A DNA stretch of 64,000 bases from Rhodoblastus sp963736175 (GTDB lineage: Bacteria; Pseudomonadota; Alphaproteobacteria; Rhizobiales; Beijerinckiaceae), in NCBI GenBank assembly GCA_963736175.1, contig CAVTNU010000039.1:1-64000 (forward strand), read 5' to 3'. A program made the position numbers and the translations under genes. Below are positions 41,381-50,897 of this stretch, piece by piece. The number at the start of each line of letters is the position of its first letter. Within the stretch, counting starts at the first letter, position 1. The notes under the pieces are model-generated. The model was given only the letters and a program-made list of their open reading frames with translations, made no database searches and was not told the origin of the DNA.

Positions 41381-42538
41381 CTAGGACCCGCGCCCGAGAG
41401 CGGCGGCGCCGCAGGCCAGCAGGTGTTCGATTCCGGCTTTGTCGTAACCGCAGCGCGCAAGAATTTCGGCGGTATGGGCGCCGATTTCCGGCGCCGGGCG
41501 CGGCGGGTCGAGCGGGGCGTTGGCGAAGCGCGGCGCGGGCGCCGGCTGCACGAATCCGTCGCCCGGCAAGAAGGATTGTCGCGCCGCCAGATGAGGATGG
41601 CGTGCGGCCTCGGCCAGATTGAGCACGGGCGTGGCGCAAGCGTCGGTGTCCTGCAACAGCGCCGTCCATTCGTCGCGGCGTCTGGTCTTGAAGATCGTCT
41701 CGAATTTTTGCCGCAACGCCGGCCAATGGGCGCGGTCGTACTGACGCTTGACGTCGTTTTCGTCGAGGCCGATGCGGCGTGCGAGCTCGCGGAAAAATTT
41801 CGGTTCGATGGCGCCGACGGCGAAAAATTCGCCGTCCGCGGTCTCGTAGACGTCATACCAGGGCGCGCCGGTGTCGAGCAGATTGGCGCCGCGCGCGCTG
41901 GTCCACAGACCGGCCGCGCTTAACGAGCAGAACATCGTCATCAGCGACGCGGCGCCGTCGACCATCGCCGCGTCGACGACATCGCCCTGGCCGGAGGCGC
42001 GGGCGTTGAGGACGCCCGCCAGCACGCCGAGCGCCAGATAAAGCGCGCCGCCGCCATAGTCGCCGACGAGATTGAGCGGCGGGACGGGTTTCTCGCCGGC
42101 CCGGCCGATGGCGGCGAGCGGGCCGGCGAGCGCGATATAATTAAGGTCGTGGCCGGCGCGTTCAGCCATGGGGCCGCTTTGGCCGTAGCCGGTCATGCGG
42201 CCGAAAACCAGGCGCGGATTGACCGCATGGCAAGCTGACGGGCCAAAGCCGAGACGTTCGGCGACGCCGGGCCGAAACCCCTCGATCAGCGCGTCGGCGT
42301 CGGCGACGAGGCGCAAAAGAACCTCGACCGTTTCGGGCTTCTTCAGGTCGAGCGCTATCGATTTACGTCCGCGCGCGACGAAATCCTTCGATCGCGGGAT
42401 CGGCAGGCCAATGTCCTGCCCGTCGGGCCGGTCGACGCAAATCACCTCGGCGCCGAGATCGGCCAGCAGCATGCAGCACATCGGGCCCGGTCCGATACTG
42501 GCGATTTCGATGATTTTGACGCCCGTTAGAGGTCCCAA
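41381..42538 (-). CDS. Alpha-methylacyl-CoA racemase (family III CoA-transferase)
   Basis: A 385-residue enzyme of the CaiB/BaiF family. The sequence around the catalytic pair, AGH130DLNY and GD160YGGG, matches alpha-methylacyl-CoA racemases, which invert the 2-methyl centre of acyl-CoAs for beta-oxidation. The start is TTG at 42538, six bases after AGGAGAG; it gives the usual MGPLTGVKIIEI N-terminus. An open frame continues 580 bases upstream but overlaps the recQ-like gene and is spurious. Which substrate it handles cannot be told. Confidence 0.87.
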   Translation of the reverse strand: MGPLTGVKIIEIASIGPGPMCCMLLADLGAEVICVDRPDGQDIGLPIPRSKDFVARGRKSIALDLKKPETVEVLLRLVADADALIEGFRPGVAERLGFGPSACHAVNPRLVFGRMTGYGQSGPMAERAGHDLNYIALAGPLAAIGRAGEKPVPPLNLVGDYGGGALYLALGVLAGVLNARASGQGDVVDAAMVDGAASLMTMFCSLSAAGLWTSARGANLLDTGAPWYDVYETADGEFFAVGAIEPKFFRELARRIGLDENDVKRQYDRAHWPALRQKFETIFKTRRRDEWTALLQDTDACATPVLNLAEAARHPHLAARQSFLPGDGFVQPAPAPRFANAPLDPPRPAPEIGAHTAEILARCGYDKAGIEHLLACGAAALGRGS

Positions 42539-42621
42539 ACCGCTCTCCTGATCGCCGAACGCCAATCGCCGCTTTCGCCGGCAAGCAAGCACGCCGGCTC
42601 GCCTTTGGGCAAGCCTGTCGT

Positions 42622-44244
42622 TCAGCTTTCCCGCAGCAATCGCTCGAACAACGGCGCGCCATAACGGCGCAAAAAATCGCGGTCGCCGCCGCACAGCGCG
42701 AGGGCTGCTTCCGCGTCGATCGGCGCCGCTACGGCCAGACGCCTGAGATCGGCGTCGCCGACGAGGCGATGAGGCGGCGCGCCGGCTTTGACGGCGAGCG
42801 AACGCCTGATCTGCTTGAGATCGCGCAAGCATCGGGCCTGCGCTACATTCAGCGGCGACGCCGGGACCGGCGTGTCCGGCAGCGCGAACGCCGAATCGTT
42901 TTCCGTTTCCGTCCCGTCCGGCTTGAGGTCGACGCCGGGCCGCGCCGGTTCGACGCCCGCGAACAGGCGGCGTTCGATCGCCTCGCGCGCCAGGCGTCGC
43001 GCCCGACCCGGTAGCGCCAGCGCGCCGCGCAGGGCGAAAAACCCGCGCCGACAATTGTCGCAGCGTCCGCAACGTGGGCTCTGCTCGCCCAGTCCGGCCA
43101 GCAGGATTTGTTCCCGGCACTCATGTGAAAGGCAATAGTCGGCGATGTTTCGCCGTGTTTCGGCGCGCGCCTGCGCCGCTTTGTCGTTGGCGGAGGCGCG
43201 GGCGCCGTCGTCCAGACCCCGGCGAAAATCGGCGGGTTTGAATAAAACGATGGATTGGGCCGGCGCGCCGTCGCGGCCGGCGCGGCCGATCTCCTGATAA
43301 AGCGTTTCGAGGCCGGACGGGGGATCGAGATGAAAGACGAAACGCACGGCGGATTTGTCGATACCCATGCCGAAGGCGATCGTGGCGGTCAGCACGACAT
43401 CCTCGCGTCGGGAAAAAAGATCCTGCGCGGCCTCCCGCTGCTCGGGCGCGAGGCCGGCGTGGTAGGCCAGGCTGTTGTGACCGGCGGCGGTGAGCAAAAC
43501 CGCCATGCGTTCGGCCGAGCGGCGGGACGCGCAATAGACGATGCCGCTTTGGCCGCGCCGCGCGGCGACGAGGTCCAGCATCTGGCGAAACGAATCGCCG
43601 GTTTTTCGGCGCGCTTCCAGACGAATGTTGGCGCGCGCGAAGGACTGGACGAAGATTTCGGGCGCGCGCAGGAACAGGCGATCGACAATATCCTGGCGCG
43701 TCCGCGGCCCCGCCGTCGCGGTGACGGCCAGCGTCTGCGGGGCGCCGAGCGCTTGGGCGGCGGCGCGAATTTGCCCGTATTCGGGGCGAAAATCATCGCC
43801 CCAATGGACGGCGCAATGGGCCTCGTCGATCGCCAGCAGGCTGACGTCGCAGGCGCGCAAAAGGGCCTGCATCCGCGGCATGGTCAGGCGCTCGGGCGAA
43901 AGGTAAAGCAGTTTCAACCTCCTGTCCGCCAAAGCCGCTTCAATCTCGGCGTTTCGTCCGGGCGGATTGGCCGAATGAAGCGCCGCCGCGGCGAGACCGT
44001 GGGCGCGCAGTTTTCGCGCCTGATCGCGCATCAGCGCGATCAAGGGTGAAACGACGACGGCAAGGCCGGGCGAAATCAGCGCGGTCAATTGATAGCACAG
44101 CGACTTTCCCGCGCCGGTCGGCATCACGGCGAGGACGTCGCGCTGCCGCAACAGGCTTTCGACGACCTGCTCCTGGCCGGGCAGAAAATCGGCAAAACCA
44201 AATTTTTCGCGCAAAAGCCCGCGCGCGGCTTCCATATTGGGCAT
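42622..44244 (-). CDS. RecQ-like ATP-dependent DNA helicase
   Basis: A 540-residue superfamily-2 helicase. Motif I PTGAGKS (42-48), DEAH box (AIDEAHCAVHW), motif III TATAG, and motif VI GRAGRDG are present, followed by the RecQ zinc-binding cysteines (C…CGRCDNCRRG). The C-terminal winged-helix region is short and an HRDC domain is not evident, so it is a compact RecQ-like enzyme rather than classical RecQ. It is expected to unwind DNA 3' to 5' in recombination repair. ATGs at 44244 and 44235 are both possible; the first has GGGGAC very close. Confidence 0.88.
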   Translation of the reverse strand: MPNMEAARGLLREKFGFADFLPGQEQVVESLLRQRDVLAVMPTGAGKSLCYQLTALISPGLAVVVSPLIALMRDQARKLRAHGLAAAALHSANPPGRNAEIEAALADRRLKLLYLSPERLTMPRMQALLRACDVSLLAIDEAHCAVHWGDDFRPEYGQIRAAAQALGAPQTLAVTATAGPRTRQDIVDRLFLRAPEIFVQSFARANIRLEARRKTGDSFRQMLDLVAARRGQSGIVYCASRRSAERMAVLLTAAGHNSLAYHAGLAPEQREAAQDLFSRREDVVLTATIAFGMGIDKSAVRFVFHLDPPSGLETLYQEIGRAGRDGAPAQSIVLFKPADFRRGLDDGARASANDKAAQARAETRRNIADYCLSHECREQILLAGLGEQSPRCGRCDNCRRGFFALRGALALPGRARRLAREAIERRLFAGVEPARPGVDLKPDGTETENDSAFALPDTPVPASPLNVAQARCLRDLKQIRRSLAVKAGAPPHRLVGDADLRRLAVAAPIDAEAALALCGGDRDFLRRYGAPLFERLLRES

Positions 44245-44501
44245 AGTCCCCAGCCGGCGAGTTTAAAAAGCCATTCCAGCACAGACGGGCGTCGGCGTCA
44301 TCCGCGTCCGGCGTTGAGCGCGCGGTCAAGGCGGGGCTTAATTTCGGCGCTCGGGAGGCGGCGAAACGCCTCTGGGCCGATAATGGCGGTTGTCTCGGAC
44401 CGGAATATTTTCTAGATAGAATCATCCGTCGGGCAGACGATCAAAAGCCGGCGGCGGAGGATCGGCCCATCGGATCGGCCGCTGAGAAAAGGAATCGCGA
44501 A

Positions 44502-44891
44502 ATGAAACTCGTTCATGTTTTTGCGGCCGCCGCTATGGTCGTGGGGTTTAGCGGAACCGCCTACGCGGCGGGCGACGCCGCGGCGGGCGAAAAGATTTTC
44601 GTCAAGTGCAAGGTTTGCCATCAAATCGGTCCGGGCGCGAAAAACGCCGTCGGTCCGATTTTGAACGGCCTTGCCGGCCGCAAGACCGGCTCGGTCGAGG
44701 GCTATAATTATTCCGACGCCAACAAGGGCTCGGGCCTGACCTGGGACGAGGCGACCTTCAAGGATTACATCACCAATCCGAAGGTGAAGATTCCCGGCAC
44801 GAAGATGGTGTTCGCCGGTCTTGCCGACGCGAAGGATCGCGACGATCTTTGGGCCTATATTTCCGGCTTCAAGGCCGACGGCTCGAAGTAA
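44502..44891 (+). CDS. Cytochrome c, class I (c2-like)
   Basis: A 129-residue periplasmic electron carrier. It has a signal peptide (1-23), the heme-attachment motif C36-K-V-C39-H40 and the sixth ligand Met102 in GTKM. Length and the GPILNGLAGRKTG stretch fit the c2/c-550 group, which passes electrons between the bc1 complex and terminal oxidases or photosynthetic or methylotrophic partners. A Rho-independent terminator follows directly. It is monocistronic, with its promoter in the 257-bp gap shared with the divergent recQ-like gene. Confidence 0.93.
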   Translation: MKLVHVFAAAAMVVGFSGTAYAAGDAAAGEKIFVKCKVCHQIGPGAKNAVGPILNGLAGRKTGSVEGYNYSDANKGSGLTWDEATFKDYITNPKVKIPGTKMVFAGLADAKDRDDLWAYISGFKADGSK

Positions 44892-44918
44892 TTCCGCTCC
44901 GTCTCGACAAAAAACGAC

Positions 44919-44948
44919 AAGCGGCTGATTTTCCAGCCGCTTTTTTTT
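44919..44948 (+). terminator. Rho-independent terminator of the cytochrome c gene
   Basis: GCGGCTG (44921-44927) pairs with CAGCCGC (44934-44940), extended by AA/TT, and is followed by eight Ts. It lies 28 bp after the stop codon. Confidence 0.88.
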
Positions 44949-45100
44949 GCGCGCGAGCCCGATGGCGAAGGACGGATCTTGGCCGCGGCGAAATCGCGCG
45001 GTCGGGCCGAGCCTCGGGTTGGGATCGGGCTTTTCGGTCTCGGCGCAAAAGCGCGGTAAGATGGCTTAGGCATTTCCGAAACAATCTATTGGAGGCGGCC

Positions 45101-46501
45101 ATGAGCGTCGGCGGAACCCGGATCGAGAGCGACAGCTTCGGTCAGATCGAAGTCGAGGCCGAGCGGCTCTGGGGCGCGCAGACACAGCGCGCGCTGCAAA
45201 ATTTCAAGATCGGCGCCGAGAAAATGCCGATCGAGTTGATACACGCTTTGGCCAGGGCGAAAAAAGTCGCGGCCAGGGTGAACGGCGAGCTTGGCCTGCT
45301 TAAGCCCGACCTTGCCGAGGCGATCGCCAACGCGGCCGACGAAATCGCCTGCGGCCGGCTCGACGATCAATTTCCGCTCAGCGTCTGGCAGACAGGTTCG
45401 GGCACCCAGACTCACATGAACGTCAACGAAGTGATCGCCAACCGCGCCAATGAAATGTTGGGCGGAGCGCGCGGCGCCAAAGCGCCGGTTCATCCCAACG
45501 ATCACGTCAACCTGGGCCAATCGTCCAACGATTCATTTCCAACCGCGATGCATGTGGCGGGCGCGCTGGCGATCAACCAAAATTTATTGCCCGCCCTGCG
45601 CCAATTGTTGCAAAGCCTGCAAACAAAGGCGGCGGCGTTCGACGGTTTGATCAAGATCGGCCGCACGCATCTGCAGGACGCGACGCCTTTGACCTTGGGG
45701 CAGGAGTTTTCCGGATACGCCGCGCAGATCGCATACGCGATCGAGCGGATAGACGCGACGCTGTCCGGCCTTTACCGGTTGGCGCAGGGCGGTACGGCGG
45801 TCGGCACGGGACTGAACGCCCATCCGGCCTTCGCGCGGAAATTCGCCGCCGCGATGGCGCGCGACGCCGGCCTGCCTTTCGTATCCGCCGCCAACAAATT
45901 CGAGGCGCTGGCCAGCCACGACGCGCTGGTCTTCGCGCATGGCGCTTTGACGGCGGCGGCGAGCGGGCTTAACAAAATCGCCTGCGATCTGAGGCTGGCG
46001 GCGAGCGGCCCGCGCGCCGGGCTCGGCGAATTGCATCTGCCGGAAAACGAGCCGGGCTCCTCCATCATGCCGGGTAAGGTCAATCCGACGCAGATTGAAG
46101 CGCTGACGATGGTTTGCGCCAGGGTGTTCGGCAATGAGACGACCATCGCCTTCGCCGGGTCGCAGGGCCAGTTTGAACTGAACGTCTTTAAGCCCGTCAT
46201 CGCCCATGTCTTTCTGGAAAGCGCGCGGCTCCTGGCCGACGCCGCGCGCAGCTTCGCCGTTCATTGCGTTGACGGGGTCGAACCGCAGATCGTGCGGCTT
46301 GAGCAGAACATGCAAAATTCGCTGATGCTGGTCACGGCTCTCGCGCCGCATATCGGCTACGACAAGGCTGCGGAAATCGCCAAAGCGGCGTTGAAAAACG
46401 GCTCCAGCCTTCGCAGCGAGGCTGTGCGGCTGGGCCTCGTCAGTCCGGAGGATTTCGACGCCTGGGCGCGGCCGCAAGACATGTTGGGGCCGAGGGACTA
46501 G
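45101..46501 (+). CDS. fumC: Fumarate hydratase class II
   Basis: A 466-residue enzyme of the citric acid cycle that hydrates fumarate to malate. The class-II signature GSSIMPGKVNPTQ lies near 317-329, with the substrate-binding regions SGTQTHMNVNEV (near 99) and GRTHLQDATPLT (near 187). The length is exact for the family and no iron-sulfur site is present, as expected for the stable class. GGAGG seven bases before the ATG at 45101 defines the start. An upstream extension of the frame overlaps the cytochrome terminator and is not used. Confidence 0.95.
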   Translation: MSVGGTRIESDSFGQIEVEAERLWGAQTQRALQNFKIGAEKMPIELIHALARAKKVAARVNGELGLLKPDLAEAIANAADEIACGRLDDQFPLSVWQTGSGTQTHMNVNEVIANRANEMLGGARGAKAPVHPNDHVNLGQSSNDSFPTAMHVAGALAINQNLLPALRQLLQSLQTKAAAFDGLIKIGRTHLQDATPLTLGQEFSGYAAQIAYAIERIDATLSGLYRLAQGGTAVGTGLNAHPAFARKFAAAMARDAGLPFVSAANKFEALASHDALVFAHGALTAAASGLNKIACDLRLAASGPRAGLGELHLPENEPGSSIMPGKVNPTQIEALTMVCARVFGNETTIAFAGSQGQFELNVFKPVIAHVFLESARLLADAARSFAVHCVDGVEPQIVRLEQNMQNSLMLVTALAPHIGYDKAAEIAKAALKNGSSLRSEAVRLGLVSPEDFDAWARPQDMLGPRD

Positions 46502-46632
46502 CCCCTAGAGCGGAACGAGTTTTGGGGAAGTTGCTCGCCCGCTCCAGGCTTCTTCGTCACGGCGTCGATTGTTGTAAAGCCTTTCAGCTTTTCCACGCCA
46601 TGCGCCGGCGCTTGAACGCCGGGATGCGATCG

Positions 46633-47049
46633 TCAGTCGACCGTTTCGAACTCCCTGACCTCAAGCTCCTCGATCGCCGGCGCTTCAGATTCGAGTTCGA
46701 ATGGCGGCGCCGCGAACTTCATCGCGGCGATCAGGCCGGCGCCGACGCCGACGCCGATTTCCTGCAGCGAAGCGTCGCGGCCGTTTGAAAACTTGACGCC
46801 GTCATGATAGGCGCCGTGTTCGCGCCGAATGAAAAGGACGTCCTCGACCGGTCCGACGTCAAATTTCATCTGAACGTCCTTCGATAGATCCGAGAACCTC
46901 AGACGCGTGTCATACTTGACGCAGATCGCCGTCTTGCAGTCGTCGCGCGTCGTCAGTCCGATCGATCCGCTTGGGAAACGCGTCGTAACGTAGTTTTCGC
47001 CTTCCTGCGCAGCGCGGGACGCGTACATTTCCAAAGAATAGTCGCACAT
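46633..47049 (-). CDS. Conserved hypothetical protein (MCDYSLEMY type)
   Basis: A 138-residue soluble protein of unknown function. It starts MCDYSLEMYASRAAQEGENY and continues VTTRFPSGSIGL, a pattern I associate with a conserved alphaproteobacterial hypothetical family. It ends in an acidic tail. No signal peptide or membrane helix. GGAGC precedes the ATG at 47049. It is convergent with fumC, 131 bp away. Confidence 0.7.
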   Translation of the reverse strand: MCDYSLEMYASRAAQEGENYVTTRFPSGSIGLTTRDDCKTAICVKYDTRLRFSDLSKDVQMKFDVGPVEDVLFIRREHGAYHDGVKFSNGRDASLQEIGVGVGAGLIAAMKFAAPPFELESEAPAIEELEVREFETVD

Positions 47050-47333
47050 CGCATTGCTCCATGGTCTCGAGACACCCCCGCCCAACGATATCCGCGCTTA
47101 CGAAGTAAGCGACGAGCGTCGTAGTCGTTGTTTCAGGACGGCTCCCCGAAGCAGGACGGGGCTAATTTTCGGCTCTCAGGGCGAGCCGGCGATGGTCGGC
47201 AAGTCACGCATGATATTGCGCGCGGCCTTGATCGCTCCGCCCGGCGGCCGCCGGGCGAATCAAACGCTAGCGCTAAAGTGCGGCGAAAATCGTATCGCCG
47301 CTGGAATTTTTCCGAGGCGCATTTTGCGGCGAT

Positions 47334-48359
47334 TTATTCGTCGGCGCCGGTCTGGTAGCAGGCGACGGCGTCGTCATGGACGCGTCCTTTTTGCGCCTCG
47401 TCGAGCCTGTCGCTGGCCAATTCATCCCAGATTCCGGCCTTTTTGGCTTTTTGCGCGATACAGGCGCAGGCGCTGGCGCAAAGATTCGGAACCGTTCCGA
47501 CCCGTTCGCATTGGGCCGCGCATTGTCGCAAAAAAACCGCTTGTTCGGTTCGATAGGGCGCTGTGACGAGCAGCGCCAGGGCCGAGAATCCGGCAAAGAA
47601 AATCGGCTGGTGGACGAGATAGACGACCAGACTGTGACGTCCGCCAAAGCCCAGCGCGCGCGCGAAAGCGTTCTTCGGCGCGTCGCCCGCCGAGGGCCAC
47701 AGGTTTTTCGTTTGCGCGATCCGGCCGGCGGCGAGGCCGATGAGCAAGAAGCCGAGCCAGGGAAAGAGCGGGCGATAATCGTTGCTGGCGGGCTCGAGGC
47801 TCGACAGGCCGGTCCACCATAAAGGCGGAGTGTCGAAATAGGCGGACGAGAGGGCCGCTGGAGCGGCCAACGCCACAACGCCGAGCGTCAGGGTAAGCGG
47901 CCAAGGCGCGCCGATCAGGGGCAGGGCGATCAGGCTCGACAGGGCGATGCAGTGCAGGATGCCGAAAAAAATCGGCGATTGCGGAAACAGGGCGTAGGAC
48001 GCGACGGAAACCGCGGCGGCGGCCAGGCTTATCTGCAAGAGCCGTATCCAGAAGGATCTCGCCGTCGCCAGACCGGGGCTTTTTCGTGCGGCGAGAACCA
48101 GACTGAGACCGGCCAGAATCAGAAAACTGGCGGCGATGGCGTGGCCGAACAACTTGAAGCCCGGGTTGAACGGCGCGTTCTCGTCGATCCAGCCGAAGGC
48201 CGACAAATCCCAGGTGAAATGAAAGACGAACATCGCCAGCAGCGCCGCGCCGCGCGCCATGTCGACCAGCCCCACGCGCGCCAGCGGCCGAGACGGCTCA
48301 GCGCTCAAGGCGGGCGGGTTCGATGCGGACAATCCCTTCACGGCGACTTGGGCGTTCAC
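47334..48359 (-). CDS. DUF1624 membrane acyltransferase-like protein
   Basis: A 341-residue integral membrane protein with about eight helices, of the DUF1624 / heparan-alpha-glucosaminide-N-acetyltransferase-like family. Recognisable parts are RVGLVDMARGAALLAMFVFHFTWDL, FGILHCIALSSLI, and the later SLVVYLVHQPIFF. The start is GTG at 48359 overlapping the stop of the preceding gene (GTGA), so both are translated together. The C-terminus has several Cys (CAAQCERV … CASACACIAQ) that are unusual for a purely membrane-embedded protein. The acyl acceptor is unknown. Confidence 0.8.
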   Translation of the reverse strand: MNAQVAVKGLSASNPPALSAEPSRPLARVGLVDMARGAALLAMFVFHFTWDLSAFGWIDENAPFNPGFKLFGHAIAASFLILAGLSLVLAARKSPGLATARSFWIRLLQISLAAAAVSVASYALFPQSPIFFGILHCIALSSLIALPLIGAPWPLTLTLGVVALAAPAALSSAYFDTPPLWWTGLSSLEPASNDYRPLFPWLGFLLIGLAAGRIAQTKNLWPSAGDAPKNAFARALGFGGRHSLVVYLVHQPIFFAGFSALALLVTAPYRTEQAVFLRQCAAQCERVGTVPNLCASACACIAQKAKKAGIWDELASDRLDEAQKGRVHDDAVACYQTGADE

Positions 48360-49309
48360 GGCGATTTGGAAAAATGGCTGAACACCATATCGGGCGCCGA
48401 AAGATTGTGACGCGAGGCGATGCGGCGGCCCGCCCAGAGTTCGGTGGTCTCGGCGCCGTCGAAATCGAGAATCGGCAATTCGCCCCAACCCTTGCCGCCC
48501 TTGGTGCGCCAAGCGACGTGGGCGGCGTCGGAATTAAACTCGGTGGCGTACATCGAGCGCAGCGCGGCGAAAGGCAGATCGTCCGGCATCGCGTCCGAAT
48601 AGGTCACGTCGAGCGCGATGCGGTCCTGATCCACCGTCTTGATCGCCACTTTGGCCCAGCCGCCGCGTTTGAAATTGAGCGTGAAGGTTCGGTTCTGCGG
48701 GTCGAAGACGATGTCCTTCAGCGCGACGATCGGGCGCTGGTCGGTTTCGACCGGGCCGATCAGGAAGGACGAGCCGTAGGCCGTCCAGCGCATGTCGCCG
48801 AAGGGCAGGGGTCGGATGCGCCAATAGCCGTCCGGCGGATAGAGCACCAGAACCTCTTCGGCGCGTTCGCGATAAAGCACCCAGAGCTGAATGAAGTGAA
48901 AGCCGGGTTCGACGTGGTCGCCGACTCGAACCGGCACGTCGGCGGGGCGCCAGAACGAGGCGTAGTTGTAGCCCGTCAGCCACAGCGTTGGCGTTTCATA
49001 AAACGTCTTACGGCGCGCGTCGGCGGGGAAATGGGGGTCGTGCGTCATGTCGCAGGAGGTGAAATCGGGCGCCCAGTGGTCGGTGACAATGGTGTTGATG
49101 AAGGCCGGGTGGACAGCCTGTACCTGCATGTGGCGCGCGGTGGGCGAGACGAAGTCCAGCTCGATATTGTCCTTTTCGGCGCAAAGATCGGGCGAGCTTT
49201 TGTTGAATACGTTGACGGCCAGCTCCTTGGCGGGCGGCGGGGCCGCCTGGGCCTGGGCAGGCGCAACGGTCAGGGGCAAAATGAGGGCGACGGCAAGCAA
49301 AAAACGCAT
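48356..49309 (-). CDS. Secreted conserved hypothetical protein
   Basis: A 317-residue protein with a clear signal peptide (1-21, cleavage near AQA). I do not recognise a domain. Landmarks are SPDLCAEKDNIELDF, a beta-rich middle with aromatic residues (YNYASFWRP, FHFIQLWVLYRERAEEVLVLY), and a C-terminal segment SRHNLSAPDMVFSHF. It stands before the DUF1624 gene and overlaps it by four bases, so the two act together. An enzyme or binding protein of the periplasm is a guess. Confidence 0.7.
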   Translation of the reverse strand: MRFLLAVALILPLTVAPAQAQAAPPPAKELAVNVFNKSSPDLCAEKDNIELDFVSPTARHMQVQAVHPAFINTIVTDHWAPDFTSCDMTHDPHFPADARRKTFYETPTLWLTGYNYASFWRPADVPVRVGDHVEPGFHFIQLWVLYRERAEEVLVLYPPDGYWRIRPLPFGDMRWTAYGSSFLIGPVETDQRPIVALKDIVFDPQNRTFTLNFKRGGWAKVAIKTVDQDRIALDVTYSDAMPDDLPFAALRSMYATEFNSDAAHVAWRTKGGKGWGELPILDFDGAETTELWAGRRIASRHNLSAPDMVFSHFSKSP

Positions 49310-49416
49310 ATTTGTCGGTTCCAGCCAAATCGGGCGCAACATAGGCGTTTCGCCCCGTCAGGTCGAGCCGGCCTCGAACTCAATTCAGTTCGGGAAAAGC
49401 TAGCTTCGTGGGGCCT

Positions 49417-49647
49417 TCACGGCCGCCGCGCAGCCGGACTCCCATCGCCCCAATCTATTGCCCCCTTGCGCCCCTTGTGTGGCTGATTGTGCGCGCCTTT
49501 GGCGCTGCCTTTCAAACCGCCGCGTCCGATCTGTCCGACGCCAATGCTCTTTGACGGGGACGTTTGATCAAGATATTTTCTGAACGCTGTTGCGGGCGTG
49601 GCTAAAAACACGGCGGCCAGAAGAACGATCAGGAAGCTGCGGGACAT
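49417..49647 (-). CDS. Small secreted hypothetical protein
   Basis: A 76-residue protein with a signal peptide (1-21, cleavage near TAF) and a short Gly/Lys-rich mature part containing SIGVGQIGRGGLKGSAKG. No family recognised. GGGAGAC lies just upstream of the ATG at 49647; an ATG six codons earlier is possible. It could be cleaved to a short basic peptide. Confidence 0.5.
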   Translation of the reverse strand: MSRSFLIVLLAAVFLATPATAFRKYLDQTSPSKSIGVGQIGRGGLKGSAKGAHNQPHKGRKGAIDWGDGSPAARRP

Positions 49648-49806
49648 GGAATGTCTCCCTGACATCGCCGCGCCAACTCATAAAGCTTTATATTATAGCA
49701 CATATTTAGCCTAAAGCCGGCCGAACCGGCAAAACTGGCTTCGCGCGCGCGAACCCGTTAAGAAGGAGCCGGAGCGAGCGCCTGGCGCCTCGCAAAAGAG
49801 AAACCC

Positions 49807-50895
49807 ATGTCAGAAACTTACGCTTTGTTCGAGGCGAACGACGAGCAAGCGCGCGTCGGCGTCGAGCGCGCCATCGCCGAGTTGCGCGCCGGCCGGCCTG
49901 TCCTCGTCATCGGCTCTTCGACGCGCGTGATCGCCACCCCCGCTGAAAGCCTCGAACAAGGATGCGCCGAAACCCTTGAAGCGATCGCGCCGGGGCAAGT
50001 TCGCCTGATTTTGGCCGCCCCTCGTCTGCGTCGACTTGGCGCGCCGGCCGAGCGTGTCGAGCCGGGCCTGTTGGAGCTGGCGCAGGTTGATTGCGAGCGC
50101 GTGGCGCGTTTGGCGCTCGATCAGAACGCGCGGCTCGACGCGCCGGTCCTGCCGGCCAGTCCGCTCGACGAAGCGGCGCTCGATCTGATGCGGCTGGCCT
50201 GTTTGCTGCCGGCGGCGGTGCTGGCGGTCCCGCGGCAGGATGTGAGCGGGCTGGTCGAAGTCCATGCCCGCGACATTCGCGCGTTTCGCGCTCGCAACGT
50301 CAGTGGGTTGAAAATCGTCGGCCGGGCGCCGGTTCCGCTCGAAGGCGCGAAGGAGGCGGAAATTGTCGTGTTTCGGGGCGGTGAGGGCATGCGCGATCAG
50401 GCGGCGCTGATGATCGGCAAACCCGATTTGGCCGGACCGGTGACAGTGCGCCTGCATTCAGCCTGCCTGACGGGCGACCTGTTCGGCAGCCTGAAATGTG
50501 ACTGTGGCGACCAATTGCGCCACACCGCCCGATATATGGCCGAGCATGGCGGCGGCGTGATCCTCTACCTGGATCAGGAAGGACGCGGCAACGGCCTGGC
50601 CAACAAGATCAGAGCCTACGCCTTGCAGGCCAAGGGCTTCGATACGTTCGACGCCGACGAGGCCCTCGGCTACGAGCACGATCAGCGCCGTTTCGGCTTC
50701 GCCGCGCGCATGCTTGATCTGCTCGGCGTTTCGCGCGTGCGGCTGATGACCAATAATCCGGCCAAGATCGAGGCCTTGCGCGCCGCCGGACTGGACGTTT
50801 CCGATCAACGCATCCAGGGTCGTCTGCATCCGCAGAACGTCAATTACCTCGCCGCCAAACGCGACCGCGCCGGTCATTATCTCGACGTTGATTGA
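49807..50895 (+). CDS. ribA: GTP cyclohydrolase II
   Basis: A 362-residue enzyme that opens GTP in the first step of riboflavin synthesis. The zinc site is H217-S-A-C220-L-T-G-D and C231-D-C233-G-D, and the substrate motif is DQEGRGNGL. The C-terminal 190 residues make up the complete catalytic domain. The first 170 residues keep the outline of a DHBP-synthase-like domain (RVGVERAIAELRAGRPVLV), but I cannot verify its active site, so that part may be vestigial. The ATG at 49807 gives the typical start. The YfhO-like gene begins two bases after the stop. Confidence 0.92.
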   Translation: MSETYALFEANDEQARVGVERAIAELRAGRPVLVIGSSTRVIATPAESLEQGCAETLEAIAPGQVRLILAAPRLRRLGAPAERVEPGLLELAQVDCERVARLALDQNARLDAPVLPASPLDEAALDLMRLACLLPAAVLAVPRQDVSGLVEVHARDIRAFRARNVSGLKIVGRAPVPLEGAKEAEIVVFRGGEGMRDQAALMIGKPDLAGPVTVRLHSACLTGDLFGSLKCDCGDQLRHTARYMAEHGGGVILYLDQEGRGNGLANKIRAYALQAKGFDTFDADEALGYEHDQRRFGFAARMLDLLGVSRVRLMTNNPAKIEALRAAGLDVSDQRIQGRLHPQNVNYLAAKRDRAGHYLDVD

Positions 50896-50897
50896 GC

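Noticed and set aside
41381..43120. A 579-codon reading of the CoA-transferase gene.
   Set aside because: The first 194 codons overlap the RecQ-like gene in another frame and show no homology; TTG at 42538 with AGGAGAG gives the family N-terminus.
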